A stretch of DNA of 64,000 bases from Solirubrobacteraceae bacterium (GTDB taxonomy: Bacteria > Actinomycetota > Thermoleophilia > Solirubrobacterales > Solirubrobacteraceae), in the NCBI GenBank assembly GCA_030447505.1, contig JAUJOT010000001.1, positions 657,992 to 721,991 of the forward strand, given 5' to 3'. Of this stretch, positions 22,978-31,381 are shown in pieces. Numbering within the stretch: the first letter of the stretch is position 1; each line of letters begins with the position of its first letter. The position numbers and the translations under genes are program-made. A model generated the notes under the pieces. The model was not told where the DNA came from, did not search any database, and was given only the letters and a program-made list of their open reading frames with translations.

Positions 22978-23268
22978 ATGTCCCTCATGAACAAGCTCAC
23001 GAAGCTCGCCAAGTCCGAAAAGGGCAAGGAGCTCATCGACAAGGCCCAGACGATGGCCAACGATCCGAAGAACCGCGAGAAGCTCGACGGCGCGCGCCAG
23101 AAGATCGAAGGGCAGATCGGCGCCGCGAAGACCAAGCTCGCCGAGAAGCGCGCCGAGAAGGAGGGCGAGCAGCCAGCCGCCGGCGCCCCTGCCGCCGAGA
23201 CGCCAGCCACGACGCCCGCGACGCCGCCGCCGCCCCACGACGGCGACGAGGGCCCGAAGGCCGCCTAG
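22978..23268 (+). CDS. Small Lys-rich protein, possibly MT0933-antitoxin-like
   Basis: The 96-residue protein has a Lys/Ala/Glu-rich helical region (residues 1-60) and a Pro/Ala-rich tail. The pattern MNKLTKLAKSEKGKELIDKAQ loosely recalls the actinobacterial MT0933-like small antitoxin family, but no toxin gene is beside it, so I would not assign that role. Its stop codon overlaps, within a shared CTAG, the stop of a possible convergent small ORF on the other strand. Confidence 0.7.
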   Translation: MSLMNKLTKLAKSEKGKELIDKAQTMANDPKNREKLDGARQKIEGQIGAAKTKLAEKRAEKEGEQPAAGAPAAETPATTPATPPPPHDGDEGPKAA

Positions 23269-23429
23269 GCGCTTTCGGACATCATCTGCTCGGCTCGCTC
23301 GGCGAGGGCCATGACGCCCTCGCCGATCCGGCGACGCTCGGCGGCGTGTCGAGCGCGGTCGTCACGCTGGTCGTGGACGGCCTCGCGCCGCCGGCGCGCT
23401 ACGCGAGACGTTAACCAGCACTGCCGCAA
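23265..23429 (-). CDS. Possible small basic/acidic hypothetical protein
   Basis: A minus-strand frame of about 54 codons (TTG start at 23429) has strongly G/C-biased third positions through its last 45 codons and a plausible helical sequence (ALAERAEQMMSESA at the end). It fills a space otherwise without a gene. Against it, the start codon is weak and no family is recognised. Its upstream end would run against the promoter region of the glycosidase gene. Confidence 0.3.
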   Translation of the reverse strand: MRQCWLTSRVARRRREAVHDQRDDRARHAAERRRIGEGVMALAERAEQMMSESA

Positions 23430-23460
23430 CCTTGCCTCGCCAGCGTGGTTTCGGTCCGCA

Positions 23461-24828
23461 ATGCACCGACTTCTTCCGCTGACCGTCCTGCTCGCGCTGC
23501 TCGCGCTCGCGTCGCCCGCGAGCGCCTCGCGCACGCAGTCGATGACCTTCGAGGGCCCGAAGGACTTCCTCAACCCCGGCACCCGTGCGCGCGCGCTCGA
23601 GGAGGTCGATTCGCTCGGCGTGCGCTCGCTGCGGGTGATCCTCTCGTGGTCGGCGGTCGCGCCGGGATCCGACCAGGCCCAGCGCCCGGCGTTCGAGCCG
23701 ACCGATCCCGACGCCTACGACTGGGGTCAGTACGAGCCGCTGCTGGCGGCCGCCAAGGCGCGCGGCTGGGAGGTGCTCGTGACGATCTCGGGCCCCGTGC
23801 CGAAGTGGGCGACGGCCGCCAGGCGCGACAACCTCACGCGCCCGAGCGCGACCGCATTCGCCGCCTTCGTGACCGCCGTCGGCCGCAGGTTCGGTGACCA
23901 GATCGACACCTGGTCGATCTGGAACGAGCCCAACCAGCCGCAGTTCCTGCGCCCGCAGTACGCACGCGGCGGGCGAGCGGTGTCGCCGAGGATCTACCGC
24001 GGCCTGTACCAGGCCGCGGTGCGCGGGCTGGCAAACGCCGGGCAGGGCGATGACAGGGTGCTGATCGGCGAGACGTCGCCGCGCGGCACCCGCAGGGTCG
24101 TCGCGCCGCTGCGCTTCCTGCGCGGCATGCTGTGCCTCAACGCGAAGTACAAGAAGCGCGCGAAGTGCGGCGCGCTGGACGCGGACGGCTATGCGCACCA
24201 TGCCTACACGACGCGCCAGGGGCCATATTTCAAGCCCGCGCAGAAGGACGACGTGACGATCGGCGTCCTCTCGCGGCTGACGAAGGCGCTCGATCGCGCG
24301 CGCGCCGCCGGTGCCCTGCGCAAGCGGCTGCCGATCTACCTGACGGAGTTCGGCATCCAGTCCACGCCGGACAAGCAGAGCGGCGTCTCGCTGGCTAAGC
24401 AGGTCGAGTACCGCGCGGCGTCCGAGCGGATCGCGTGGAGCAACCGGCGCGTGGTCGCGTTCTCGCAGTACCTCCTGCGCGACAGCGATCCGACCGGAAA
24501 GGGCCAGTACGGCGGCTTCGAGTCGGGGCTGCGCTTCGCAGACGGCAGGCCGAAGCCGTCGCTGCCGGCGTTCCGGCTGCCACTCGCGGTCAAGCAGACG
24601 GGCTCGAGGGTCTCGATCTGGGGGCTCGTGCGGCCGGCGACCGGCTCGACCAGGGCGACGATCACCTACGCCGACCGCGGCTCGTCGCGCTTCAAGACGC
24701 TGCGCACCGTCAGGACGGACGCGCGCGGCTACTTCACGGTCAGGTCGAGGTGGCGCAAGGGCCGGCGCTGGAACATCACCTGGGAAGGGTTCTCGGGGAC
24801 GCCCGTCGGGTCGTACACCGGGCGTTAG
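23461..24828 (+). CDS. Secreted clan GH-A-like glycoside hydrolase
   Basis: The 455-residue protein starts with a Sec signal peptide (LLPLTVLLALLALASPASA, cleavage near residue 22). The catalytic domain has a TIM-barrel pattern with the acid/base Glu in WSIWNEPNQP and the nucleophile Glu in IYLTEFGIQS, as in clan GH-A families such as GH5 and GH39. A C-terminal beta-rich domain of about 85 residues (GSRVSIWGLVRP, FKTLRTVRTDARGYFTV) follows. It probably cleaves an extracellular polysaccharide; substrate unknown. The ATG at 23461 was chosen because it begins the signal peptide; the longer ORF start at 23311 is not credible. The stop overlaps the convergent methyltransferase gene. Confidence 0.85.
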   Translation: MHRLLPLTVLLALLALASPASASRTQSMTFEGPKDFLNPGTRARALEEVDSLGVRSLRVILSWSAVAPGSDQAQRPAFEPTDPDAYDWGQYEPLLAAAKARGWEVLVTISGPVPKWATAARRDNLTRPSATAFAAFVTAVGRRFGDQIDTWSIWNEPNQPQFLRPQYARGGRAVSPRIYRGLYQAAVRGLANAGQGDDRVLIGETSPRGTRRVVAPLRFLRGMLCLNAKYKKRAKCGALDADGYAHHAYTTRQGPYFKPAQKDDVTIGVLSRLTKALDRARAAGALRKRLPIYLTEFGIQSTPDKQSGVSLAKQVEYRAASERIAWSNRRVVAFSQYLLRDSDPTGKGQYGGFESGLRFADGRPKPSLPAFRLPLAVKQTGSRVSIWGLVRPATGSTRATITYADRGSSRFKTLRTVRTDARGYFTVRSRWRKGRRWNITWEGFSGTPVGSYTGR

Positions 24829-25565
24829 CGTCGGTCGCGCACTGCGCCTGCGGGGCGGCGCGCGATCAGCATGAACGTGTGACCGAGCCAGCGCGCGCCG
24901 GGCGCCGAGCCGAAGCGATCGAGCGCGCCGACGGCGCGCTGCGCGCGCACGGGCAGCCTGCGCCACGAGTAGCTGACGGCGTGCAGCTCGGCCGTCAGCC
25001 CGACCGCGCGGGCGGCCGCCGCCAGCTTTCGCGGCGACAGCGGGATGTCGTCGGGCGTGCCATGCACGCGCACGCCGAGGCCGGCGCGGTTGGCGACCGC
25101 GAGCGCCGCGCCGATCGGATGCAGGACGTTGGGCTCGATCGCGACGAGCGCGCCGGCGGGACGCAGCAGCCGCCGCGCCTCGGCGAGGACCGGCTCGAGC
25201 GGCCCGGCATAGGCGACGTGGTGCAGGACGAGCCGGTGCAGGACGACGTCGAACGAGCCGTCGGGCAGGCAGTGCAGCTGCCCCGCCGCGCCCTGCAGCC
25301 CCTCGTCGGCCTCGCCCTGCGCGACCGCGTGGCGCACGCGCTCGGGGTCGAGGTCGGCGGCGACGAGCCGCCAGGCGGGCCTGGGCAGCAGGTGGCGGCC
25401 GGGGTGCCAGCCGCAGCCGACCGACAGCGCGTCGCCGCCGCTCAGACCGAGGTGACGATCGAGCAGCTCGCGCTCACGCCGCTTTCCGCGCTCGTACTGC
25501 TCGGCCAGCGTCGCGGGATCGCTGAGATTGTCGAGCAGGTTGTCGGGCCGGTAGTTCTCGCTCAT
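24825..25565 (-). CDS. Class I SAM-dependent methyltransferase
   Basis: The 246-residue protein has a SAM-binding motif I (ALSVGCGWHPGRHLL), an acidic loop (LVAADLDPERVRHA), motif IV (FDVVLHRLVLHHV) and a post-core EARRLLRPAGALVAIEPN. This is the UbiE/Methyltransf_11 pattern. The substrate is unknown. The gene is convergent with the glycosidase and divergent from a second methyltransferase; both could act in a surface-glycan pathway, which is a guess from context. Confidence 0.85.
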   Translation of the reverse strand: MSENYRPDNLLDNLSDPATLAEQYERGKRRERELLDRHLGLSGGDALSVGCGWHPGRHLLPRPAWRLVAADLDPERVRHAVAQGEADEGLQGAAGQLHCLPDGSFDVVLHRLVLHHVAYAGPLEPVLAEARRLLRPAGALVAIEPNVLHPIGAALAVANRAGLGVRVHGTPDDIPLSPRKLAAAARAVGLTAELHAVSYSWRRLPVRAQRAVGALDRFGSAPGARWLGHTFMLIARRPAGAVRDRR

Positions 25566-25606
25566 GGTGCGGGGCGTCAGGCTACTTCGACTGCGCGTGA
25601 GGGCCG

Positions 25607-25612
25607 TAGGCT
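25607..25612 (+). promoter_or_regulatory. -10 element before the second methyltransferase gene
   Basis: TAGGCT lies 9 bases before the ATG at 25622, so the transcript would have at most a few leader bases. Confidence 0.4.
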
Positions 25613-25621
25613 GGCGCGACG

Positions 25622-26242
25622 ATGTCGCGCTGGTCGGCTGAGAACGTCTATGGCACCGCCAGGCAGGGGCTGCGCTCGCGCGCGGCGGCGGCGGTCTCCG
25701 CGCGCGCGCGGCGCATTCGACACGAGCGCCTCTTCGCGCTCACCGGCGCGACGGCGCAGACGCGCATCCTCGACATCGGCTGCGGGCGCCTCGGGCTGCG
25801 CCGCCACGCGCCGCAGCTCGACATCACCGGCGTCGACCGCGTCCCCCGGCCGGAGTATCCGGGGCCGTTCGTGCAGGCCGACGTGCTCGAGGGGCTGCCC
25901 TTCGCCGACGCCGAGTTCGACCTCGCGTACTGCTCGAGCGTCATCGAGCACATCGCGCCTGGCGACCGCGCCGCGTTCGCCGCCGAGTTGCGCCGCGTCG
26001 CGCGCGGCTGGTACGTGCAGACGCCCGCCTTCTCGTTTCCGATCGAGCCGCACGCGCTGCTGCCCTTCGCGCACTGGCTGCCGCGGGCGCTGCGGCGGCC
26101 GTACTGGCGCCTTGGCGTGGCCGGCGAATGGGAGGAGATCGAGCTGCTGCGCCGCGCCGAGATGGGCGCGCTGTTCGGCGCGCCGGTCGCCGAGCGTGCC
26201 GGTCCGCTGGTGAAGAGCTGGATCAGCGTGCGGCCGGTCTGA
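25622..26242 (+). CDS. Class I SAM-dependent methyltransferase
   Basis: The 206-residue protein has motif I ILDIGCGRLGLRRHAP, then VDRVPRPEYPGPFVQADVLEGLPF and FDLAYCSSVIEHI, which is a Methyltransf_11-like pattern. The C-terminal half (AFSFPIEPHALLPFAHWLP, AGEWEEIELLRRAEM) is typical of methyltransferases in glycan or lipid modification clusters. Substrate unknown. It is divergent from the other methyltransferase with a 56-base gap. Confidence 0.82.
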   Translation: MSRWSAENVYGTARQGLRSRAAAAVSARARRIRHERLFALTGATAQTRILDIGCGRLGLRRHAPQLDITGVDRVPRPEYPGPFVQADVLEGLPFADAEFDLAYCSSVIEHIAPGDRAAFAAELRRVARGWYVQTPAFSFPIEPHALLPFAHWLPRALRRPYWRLGVAGEWEEIELLRRAEMGALFGAPVAERAGPLVKSWISVRPV

Positions 26243-26262
26243 CGGTCGCTGCGGAAACGGCT

Positions 26263-26268
26263 TAGATT
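26263..26268 (+). promoter_or_regulatory. -10 element for a probably leaderless sixA mRNA
   Basis: TAGATT lies exactly 7 bases before the ATG at 26276. Confidence 0.5.
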
Positions 26269-26275
26269 CCCCGCG

Positions 26276-26758
26276 ATGGCACAGCAGCTCTGGTTTCTGC
26301 GACACGGCGAGGCCGAGCCGCACGATGCGCGCCCCGACTGCGATCGCCGCCTCACCGCGCGCGGCGAAGAGCAGTCGCGGGCGGCGGGCCGTGCGCTGGC
26401 GACGCTCGGGATCTCGTTTCAGCTCGTTCTCAGCAGCCCGCGGCTGCGGGCGCTGGACACGGCACGGATGGCGTGCGAGGCGCTCGACAGTGACGAGGTC
26501 GTCATCGACGCGTCGCTGTCGAGCGGCTTCGATGTCGACGATGCCGTCGGACTGGCGGCCGCCGCGGGAGACGACAGGCGCCTGCTGTTCGTCGGCCACA
26601 ACCCGGACTTCGTGCAGGTCGTCCACGACCTCACGGGCGGCGACGTCGACATGAAGAAGGGCGGCGTCGCCGCCGTGCGGATGCGCGGCCGCCGGCGCGG
26701 CGAGCTGCTCGTGCTGCTGCGCCCGCGCGAGATCAGCCTGATCGCGCCGTCAGGCTGA
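26276..26758 (+). CDS. sixA: SixA-type phosphohistidine phosphatase
   Basis: The 160-residue protein is a compact histidine phosphatase with the catalytic RHG motif (LWFLRHGEAEP), the second Arg in LVLSSPRLRALDTAR, and the second His in LLFVGHNPDFVQ. SixA enzymes remove phosphate from phosphohistidine on HPt domains or PTS proteins. The short length and absence of the sugar-phosphatase insertions support SixA over phosphoglycerate mutase. No HPt protein is nearby. Confidence 0.85.
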   Translation: MAQQLWFLRHGEAEPHDARPDCDRRLTARGEEQSRAAGRALATLGISFQLVLSSPRLRALDTARMACEALDSDEVVIDASLSSGFDVDDAVGLAAAAGDDRRLLFVGHNPDFVQVVHDLTGGDVDMKKGGVAAVRMRGRRRGELLVLLRPREISLIAPSG

Positions 26759-26761
26759 GCT

Positions 26762-28108
26762 TCAGAGCAGCTTTGCGGTCGCGCGCGCCGCGATCAGCAG
26801 CGGGTCGTAGACACCGCTGAACGGCGGCGCGTAGGAGAGGTCGAGCAGCGCGAGCTCCTGCACGGCGAGGCCCGCCCAGACGGCGGTGGCGAGCACGTCG
26901 ATCCGCTTCGCCGCGCCCTCGACCCCGACGATCTGCCCGCCGAGCAGTCGGCCGCTGCCGGGCTCGGCGACGAGCTTGACCCAGATCGGCCCGGCTCCCG
27001 GGTAGTAGCCGGCGCGCGTGCGATCCTCGATCGTCGCGCTGACGACGACGATCCCCGCCTGCGCCGCCTCGCGCTCGCCGATCCCCGTGCGCCCGATCTC
27101 ATAGCGGCAGATCTTCGACACCGCGGTGCCGATCACGCCCGGAAAGCGGTCGTCGCCGCCGGTCGCGTTGATGCCCGCGATGCGACCCTGCTTGTTGGCG
27201 TGCGTGCCGAGCTGGATGTTGACCTTCGCGTCGAGCACGCGGTGGTGGCTCTCGGCGCAGTCGCCGGCAGCGAAGACGCCGTCCGCGCCGGCGCAGCGCT
27301 GGCGGTCGTCGACGCGCAGCGCCCCGCTGTCGCCGACTTCGAGGCCCGCCTCGCGCGCGAGCGCGACCGCCGGCCTGGAGCCCGTGCCGATCACGACGTG
27401 GTCGGCCTCGAAGGACTCGCAGGCGGTGCGCACCGCGACCGGCGCGCCCGCCGCGTCGAGCACGACCTGCTCGACGGACGTGCCGAGCACGACCCGCACG
27501 CCGTGGCCCTCGGCGGCGTCCTGCACGTGCGCGGCCATGTCGGCGTCGAGCGTCGCCATGACCTGCGGCGCCTGCTCGATCATCGTCACGCGCAGGCCGC
27601 GGTCGACGAGCGCCTCGGCCATCTCCAGCCCGATGTAGCCGGCGCCGATGACGACGGCGCTGCTGCCGCCGCGCTCGAGCGCGGCGCGCAGCCGCTGCGC
27701 GGCGTCGACGGTCTGCGCCGGCTCGATCGCCTCGGCGCCCGCGACGGGCGGCGCCAGCGCCTCGGCCCCCGTCGCGACGACGAGCTGGTCGAAGGGCTCA
27801 TGCGTCTCTTCGCCGGCCGCGCAGCGCACGGTCAGCCGGCGGCCGTCGAGGTCGATCGCGACGACCTCACAGCACGTGCGCACGTCGATGCCGCGGGCGC
27901 GGTGCTCCTGCGGACTGCGGCTGATGAGGCGCTCGGCCTGCTCGACGAGCCCGCCGACGTAGTACGGGATCCCGCACGCCGAGTAGGACGTGTACGGGCC
28001 GCGCTCGAACGCGACGATCTCGAGGTCCGGATCGCGGCGGCGGGCGCTGCTCGCCGCGCTCATCCCGGCCGCGTCACCGCCGACGATCGCCAGTCGCTCG
28101 CGGGGCAT
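26762..28108 (-). CDS. CoA-disulfide reductase / NADH oxidase family flavoprotein
   Basis: The 448-residue protein has an N-terminal FAD site (LAIVGGDAAGMSAASSARR), the redox cysteine in SYSACGIPYYVGG, a second dinucleotide-binding site (AVVIGAGYIGLEMAEAL), the GVFAAGDCAES motif and a C-terminal dimerisation domain (YAPPFSGVYDPLLIAA). This matches CoA-disulfide reductases and water-forming NADH oxidases with a single active cysteine. It is divergent from mutM with only 24 bases between the two ATG codons; the start is 7 bases from a -10-like TACGCT. Confidence 0.88.
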   Translation of the reverse strand: MPRERLAIVGGDAAGMSAASSARRRDPDLEIVAFERGPYTSYSACGIPYYVGGLVEQAERLISRSPQEHRARGIDVRTCCEVVAIDLDGRRLTVRCAAGEETHEPFDQLVVATGAEALAPPVAGAEAIEPAQTVDAAQRLRAALERGGSSAVVIGAGYIGLEMAEALVDRGLRVTMIEQAPQVMATLDADMAAHVQDAAEGHGVRVVLGTSVEQVVLDAAGAPVAVRTACESFEADHVVIGTGSRPAVALAREAGLEVGDSGALRVDDRQRCAGADGVFAAGDCAESHHRVLDAKVNIQLGTHANKQGRIAGINATGGDDRFPGVIGTAVSKICRYEIGRTGIGEREAAQAGIVVVSATIEDRTRAGYYPGAGPIWVKLVAEPGSGRLLGGQIVGVEGAAKRIDVLATAVWAGLAVQELALLDLSYAPPFSGVYDPLLIAARATAKLL

Positions 28109-28138
28109 GCGCTGAAGCGTACGCTTGAACGCATGCCC
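28103..28138. promoter_or_regulatory. 36-bp palindromic bidirectional promoter containing both start codons
   Basis: The sequence is symmetrical about 28120/28121: GGGCATGCG arms at 28103-28111 and 28130-28138 flank a perfect 12-bp core AAGCGTACGCTT (28115-28126). Only two of 18 base pairs break the symmetry. The core carries two overlapping TACGCT hexamers on opposite strands, each exactly 7 bases from its ATG (28108 minus, 28133 plus). There is no room for a Shine-Dalgarno site, so leaderless divergent transcription is inferred. Confidence 0.65.
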
Positions 28139-28990
28139 GAGCTGCCGGAGGTCGAGATCACCGCGCGGCGCCTCGACGACGCCCTGTGCGGCGCGACGAT
28201 CGAGTCCGCGCTGGCGCCCGGGATCAACGCGCTGAAGACCTTCGATCCGCCGCTGTCGGCGCTCGAAGGCCGCACGATCAGCTCGGTCGGCAGGCGCGGC
28301 AAGCAGTTCGTGGTCGAGGTCAGCGGCGGGCTCGCGCTGCTCGTGCACCTGATGAGCGCGGGCCGCCTGCAGCTCTACGACAAGCGTGCCGGCCCGCGCG
28401 ACCGAACGTCACGGCTGCTGCTGCGGATCGCCGATCCGGCCGGCGCGCGCGAGCTTCGCCTGCGCGAGTTCGGCACCAAGCAGTCCGCCTGGGTCAAGCT
28501 GCTGCAGGCCGACGCGGTCGACGACGAGGAGCTGATCGCGTCGCTCGGGCCAGAGGCGTGGCCGCAGCCGCCGGAGGACCTCAAGACGCTGCTCAACGCG
28601 CCCCGCCCGCTGCACACGATGCTGCGCGACCAGCGCGTCATCGCCGGCATCGGGCGCTCGTGGGTCGACGAGATCCTCTGGAGCGCGCGGCTGTCGCCGT
28701 TCAAGCGCGGCGACGACCTGTCGGAGGAGGAGGCGAGCGCGCTGCGCGAGGCGATCGCGACGGTCCTCGACGGCGCGATCGAGCACTACGAGCGCGTCGT
28801 CGCGCTGCCGATCCCCGACAAGCTGCCGCTGCCGCTGCAGGTCCATCGCAGGGGCGGCGAGCCGTGCCCGCGCTGCGCCACGACGATCGAGCAGGTCCAC
28901 TACGAGGACTACGTGATGTGCTACTGCCCCGCCGAGCAGACGCAGGGCAAGGTGCTCAAGGACCGGCGGCTGTCGCGATTGCTGAAGTAG
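28133..28990 (+). CDS. mutM: Formamidopyrimidine-DNA glycosylase / Nei family (Fpg/MutM)
   Basis: The 285-residue protein begins with the catalytic MPELPEVE sequence in which Pro2 forms the Schiff base and Glu3 assists. It continues with the beta-sandwich domain (GRRGKQFVVE, HLMSAGRL), the helix-two-turn-helix region (LRDQRVIAGIGRSWVDEILW) and a C-terminal zinc finger (CPRC...CYC) ending in QTQGKVLKDRRLSRLL. It excises oxidised bases such as 8-oxoguanine or oxidised pyrimidines; Fpg versus Nei specificity cannot be decided. It shares a symmetrical promoter with a divergent flavoprotein of thiol or oxygen metabolism. Confidence 0.95.
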   Translation: MPELPEVEITARRLDDALCGATIESALAPGINALKTFDPPLSALEGRTISSVGRRGKQFVVEVSGGLALLVHLMSAGRLQLYDKRAGPRDRTSRLLLRIADPAGARELRLREFGTKQSAWVKLLQADAVDDEELIASLGPEAWPQPPEDLKTLLNAPRPLHTMLRDQRVIAGIGRSWVDEILWSARLSPFKRGDDLSEEEASALREAIATVLDGAIEHYERVVALPIPDKLPLPLQVHRRGGEPCPRCATTIEQVHYEDYVMCYCPAEQTQGKVLKDRRLSRLLK

Positions 28991-29020
28991 CGCAGCAGTC
29001 GACCGCGACGGTCGCGCGCG

Positions 29021-30829
29021 TCAGTCGCGAACCCCGTGCAGCGGGTTCGGGATCTGGACGTACGTGTCCTCCTCGTTCAGGCGCGTGCGCATCTGCGCCT
29101 TGCACGGCCACGTCGGCGCGGTCAGCAGCCGCTGAAGCAGCGTCGCCGCGTCGTCGCCGCGCTCGCGCTCGCGCTCGAGCAGCGCCTTGAGGTCGGCGAG
29201 CAGCTCGATCTCCTCGATCGCCCCGGCGACGCCGAGCGCGTTGATGACGGCGAGCGCGTTGTCGAGGAAGGGACCCTCGCCGATTCCGGCAGCGCCGACC
29301 GCGACGTCGTCGTGCGCGGCCTGGCCGACGAGGCAGCAGCGGGCGTCGCGCAGGACGCAGCGCACCGGCCAGCCGCCCTCGAGCTCGAGCAGCGTGTTCT
29401 GCTGATCGGTCTGGATCGACAGGCCGAGCTCGGCGTAGAGGCGAAGCAGCGGGACGATCGCGACCTCGGCGTAGCGGGCGAACCATGCGCGCGCGAGCTC
29501 GGCGACGGGGCGCCCGCTCTGCTCGGCGAGCCGCGCGACGATCTGCCCGAGGCGGCTCGCGCCGCCGAACGGGTGATCCTGGACGAGCACCTCGAGCGCG
29601 CTGACGTCCGCGTCGGAGCCGCTGCGCCAGCGGTTCTCTCGCAGCTGCACGGAGAGCCCGGCGACCGGCTCGCCGTCGACGTGCACGGCGAGATAGGCGG
29701 GGTCCTGCAGCATCGTCAGCTCAGGGGCGAGCGCCGCGGCGTCGCTCCCGAGCTCGTCTGCAAGCTCCCGTGCCACGTCGACCGCGCGCTGCAGCTCCTG
29801 CGGTTCGGCGAGCCGCATGTCGTCGGTCAGGCGGACGTGCAGCGGGAACGTGAGCTGCCAGGGCCAGTCGGCGTTGTAGACGGTCGACAGCGCCGCCGTC
29901 GGCGCGACCTCGCTGCCGAGCGCGCCGAGGTCCGCGATGCGGCCGTCCTCGAGCAGGCCCGCGACGAGCTTCTGCCCGCGCAGGTGCTCGAGCTCCCACG
30001 GATGGACGGGCAGCAGCACGCGCTCGCCGAGCTCGGCGAGCGCCGCGTCGAGTGCGGCGCCGTCGACGGCCGGATCGTCGCGCAGCAGCTGCTCGGTGAG
30101 CTGCGCCGCGGATGCGCCGCCGGCGCTGTCTGACTGCACGAGCGCGGGATCGACCGCGAGCCAGCGCAGCGCAAAGCGCGCCTGCGCCTCGGGTGCGTAG
30201 GCGGCGCTCTGCTCGGGATCGAGCTCCCAGCGGCTCTTGGCGGCCGGGTGCGCCATGTTGCCCAGCAGGCCCGCCTGCTCGCTGTCGACGAAGCTCAGCC
30301 GATCGGCGCTCCACAGCCGGTCGATGTCGTTGGCACGGGCATCGAGGAACGCGCCGAGGGTGGCGATGTGCTGGCGCACGCGCGAGAGCAGGAACGTCGG
30401 ATCGGGCCCGCGCGTTCCGGGTGCCGAGATGTCGTCGTCGAACAGCGTCGACCCGAGCTCGTCGGCGAGCATCCCCATCAGCGTGTCGACGGACACCGCC
30501 CAGGGCTTGCCGCCCGCCATCGCGACGTGCGCGGGGGTACGGAAGCGGTGGCGGTGCGTGGGGGAGAGGTGGCGCACGCCGGCGAGCACGGCGCTGCGCT
30601 CGTCGGGGAACGGCAGCACCGCGACGAACTCGTCGCCCTCCTGGGCGAACTCCGGCGCGCTCGCGGCGGGCACCGGACGCCACTCGCCGCCTTCGCGCGT
30701 GTAGCAGTTCAGAAGGGCCTCGACGGCGGCGCTGACGGCAGCCTGATGGCCGGGCGTCTGCGGCACTTCCTCGCGCGGGCTCGAGGGAAGCGGAGCGGTC
30801 TCTTCGTGGATCTTGATGTTCACGGTCAT
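29021..30829 (-). CDS. IucA/IucC family NRPS-independent siderophore synthetase
   Basis: The 602-residue protein has the order of motifs of NIS synthetases: GNMAHPAAKSR near residue 195, LLPVHPWELEHL, STVYNADWPWQLTFPLHVRLTDD, and the C-terminal FhuF-like half with SIQTDQQNTLLEL and PCKAQMRTRL. Such enzymes use ATP to join citrate or dicarboxylates to amines or alcohols in siderophores. No other siderophore biosynthesis, export or uptake gene is within the window, and no obvious Fur/IdeR box is seen in the 69-base gap to the divergent bcp gene. Confidence 0.92.
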   Translation of the reverse strand: MTVNIKIHEETAPLPSSPREEVPQTPGHQAAVSAAVEALLNCYTREGGEWRPVPAASAPEFAQEGDEFVAVLPFPDERSAVLAGVRHLSPTHRHRFRTPAHVAMAGGKPWAVSVDTLMGMLADELGSTLFDDDISAPGTRGPDPTFLLSRVRQHIATLGAFLDARANDIDRLWSADRLSFVDSEQAGLLGNMAHPAAKSRWELDPEQSAAYAPEAQARFALRWLAVDPALVQSDSAGGASAAQLTEQLLRDDPAVDGAALDAALAELGERVLLPVHPWELEHLRGQKLVAGLLEDGRIADLGALGSEVAPTAALSTVYNADWPWQLTFPLHVRLTDDMRLAEPQELQRAVDVARELADELGSDAAALAPELTMLQDPAYLAVHVDGEPVAGLSVQLRENRWRSGSDADVSALEVLVQDHPFGGASRLGQIVARLAEQSGRPVAELARAWFARYAEVAIVPLLRLYAELGLSIQTDQQNTLLELEGGWPVRCVLRDARCCLVGQAAHDDVAVGAAGIGEGPFLDNALAVINALGVAGAIEEIELLADLKALLERERERGDDAATLLQRLLTAPTWPCKAQMRTRLNEEDTYVQIPNPLHGVRD

Positions 30830-30898
30830 ACCTCGGATGCGATTGTGCCGGTGCGCCAGCGGTCACGTCCGATCCTACGCAAGTGCGATCATCTGCCG

Positions 30899-31360
30899 GT
30901 GATCGGCCCAGGCGCTCCAGCTCCGGACTTCGAACTGCCCGACCAGAACGGCGATCCGATCCGCCTGTCGGCGCTGCGCGGACGCCCCGTCGTCCTGTAC
31001 TTCTATCCCAGGGCCGACACGCCCGGATGCACGACCCAGGCGTGCTCGATCCGCGATCGCGAGGCCGATTACGCGGCCGCCGGCGTGAAGGTCGTCGGCG
31101 TCTCGCCGGACCCCGTCAGGAAGGTCAAGAGGTTCCACGACAAGCGCGGTCTGAACTTCACGCTGCTCGCCGACGCCGACCACGACGTCTGCGATCTGTA
31201 CGGCGTGTGGGTGCAGAAGTCGATGTACGGCAAGACCTACATGGGCGCCCAGCGCGCGACGTTCATCATCGACGCCGAGGGCTGCATCCGGCATGTGATC
31301 CCAAAGGCCTCGCCGAAGACGCACGACGCGGAAGTCCTTGCGGCTTTGGCAGCCGTCTAA
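30899..31360 (+). CDS. bcp: Thioredoxin-dependent peroxiredoxin (Bcp/PrxQ type)
   Basis: The 153-residue protein has APDFELPDQNGDPIRLS, then FYPRADTPGCTTQACSIRD with the peroxidatic Cys and a second Cys five residues later, as in PrxQ/Bcp enzymes. It reduces hydroperoxides at the expense of thioredoxin. Length is normal. The GTG start is divergent from the siderophore gene. It lies just before the accessory island and is the last gene of ordinary codon bias on this side. Confidence 0.93.
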   Translation: MIGPGAPAPDFELPDQNGDPIRLSALRGRPVVLYFYPRADTPGCTTQACSIRDREADYAAAGVKVVGVSPDPVRKVKRFHDKRGLNFTLLADADHDVCDLYGVWVQKSMYGKTYMGAQRATFIIDAEGCIRHVIPKASPKTHDAEVLAALAAV

Positions 31361-31381
31361 GGCGCGTGGAATGATCCTGTT

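Noticed and set aside
22978-23429. Toxin-antitoxin pair made of the small Lys-rich gene and the convergent minus-strand ORF
   Set aside because: Toxin-antitoxin genes are normally co-directional; the likeness to MT0933 antitoxin is weak and the second ORF matches no toxin.
30830-30898. Fur or IdeR box between the siderophore synthetase and bcp
   Set aside because: No AT-rich 19-bp palindrome resembling either site is visible.
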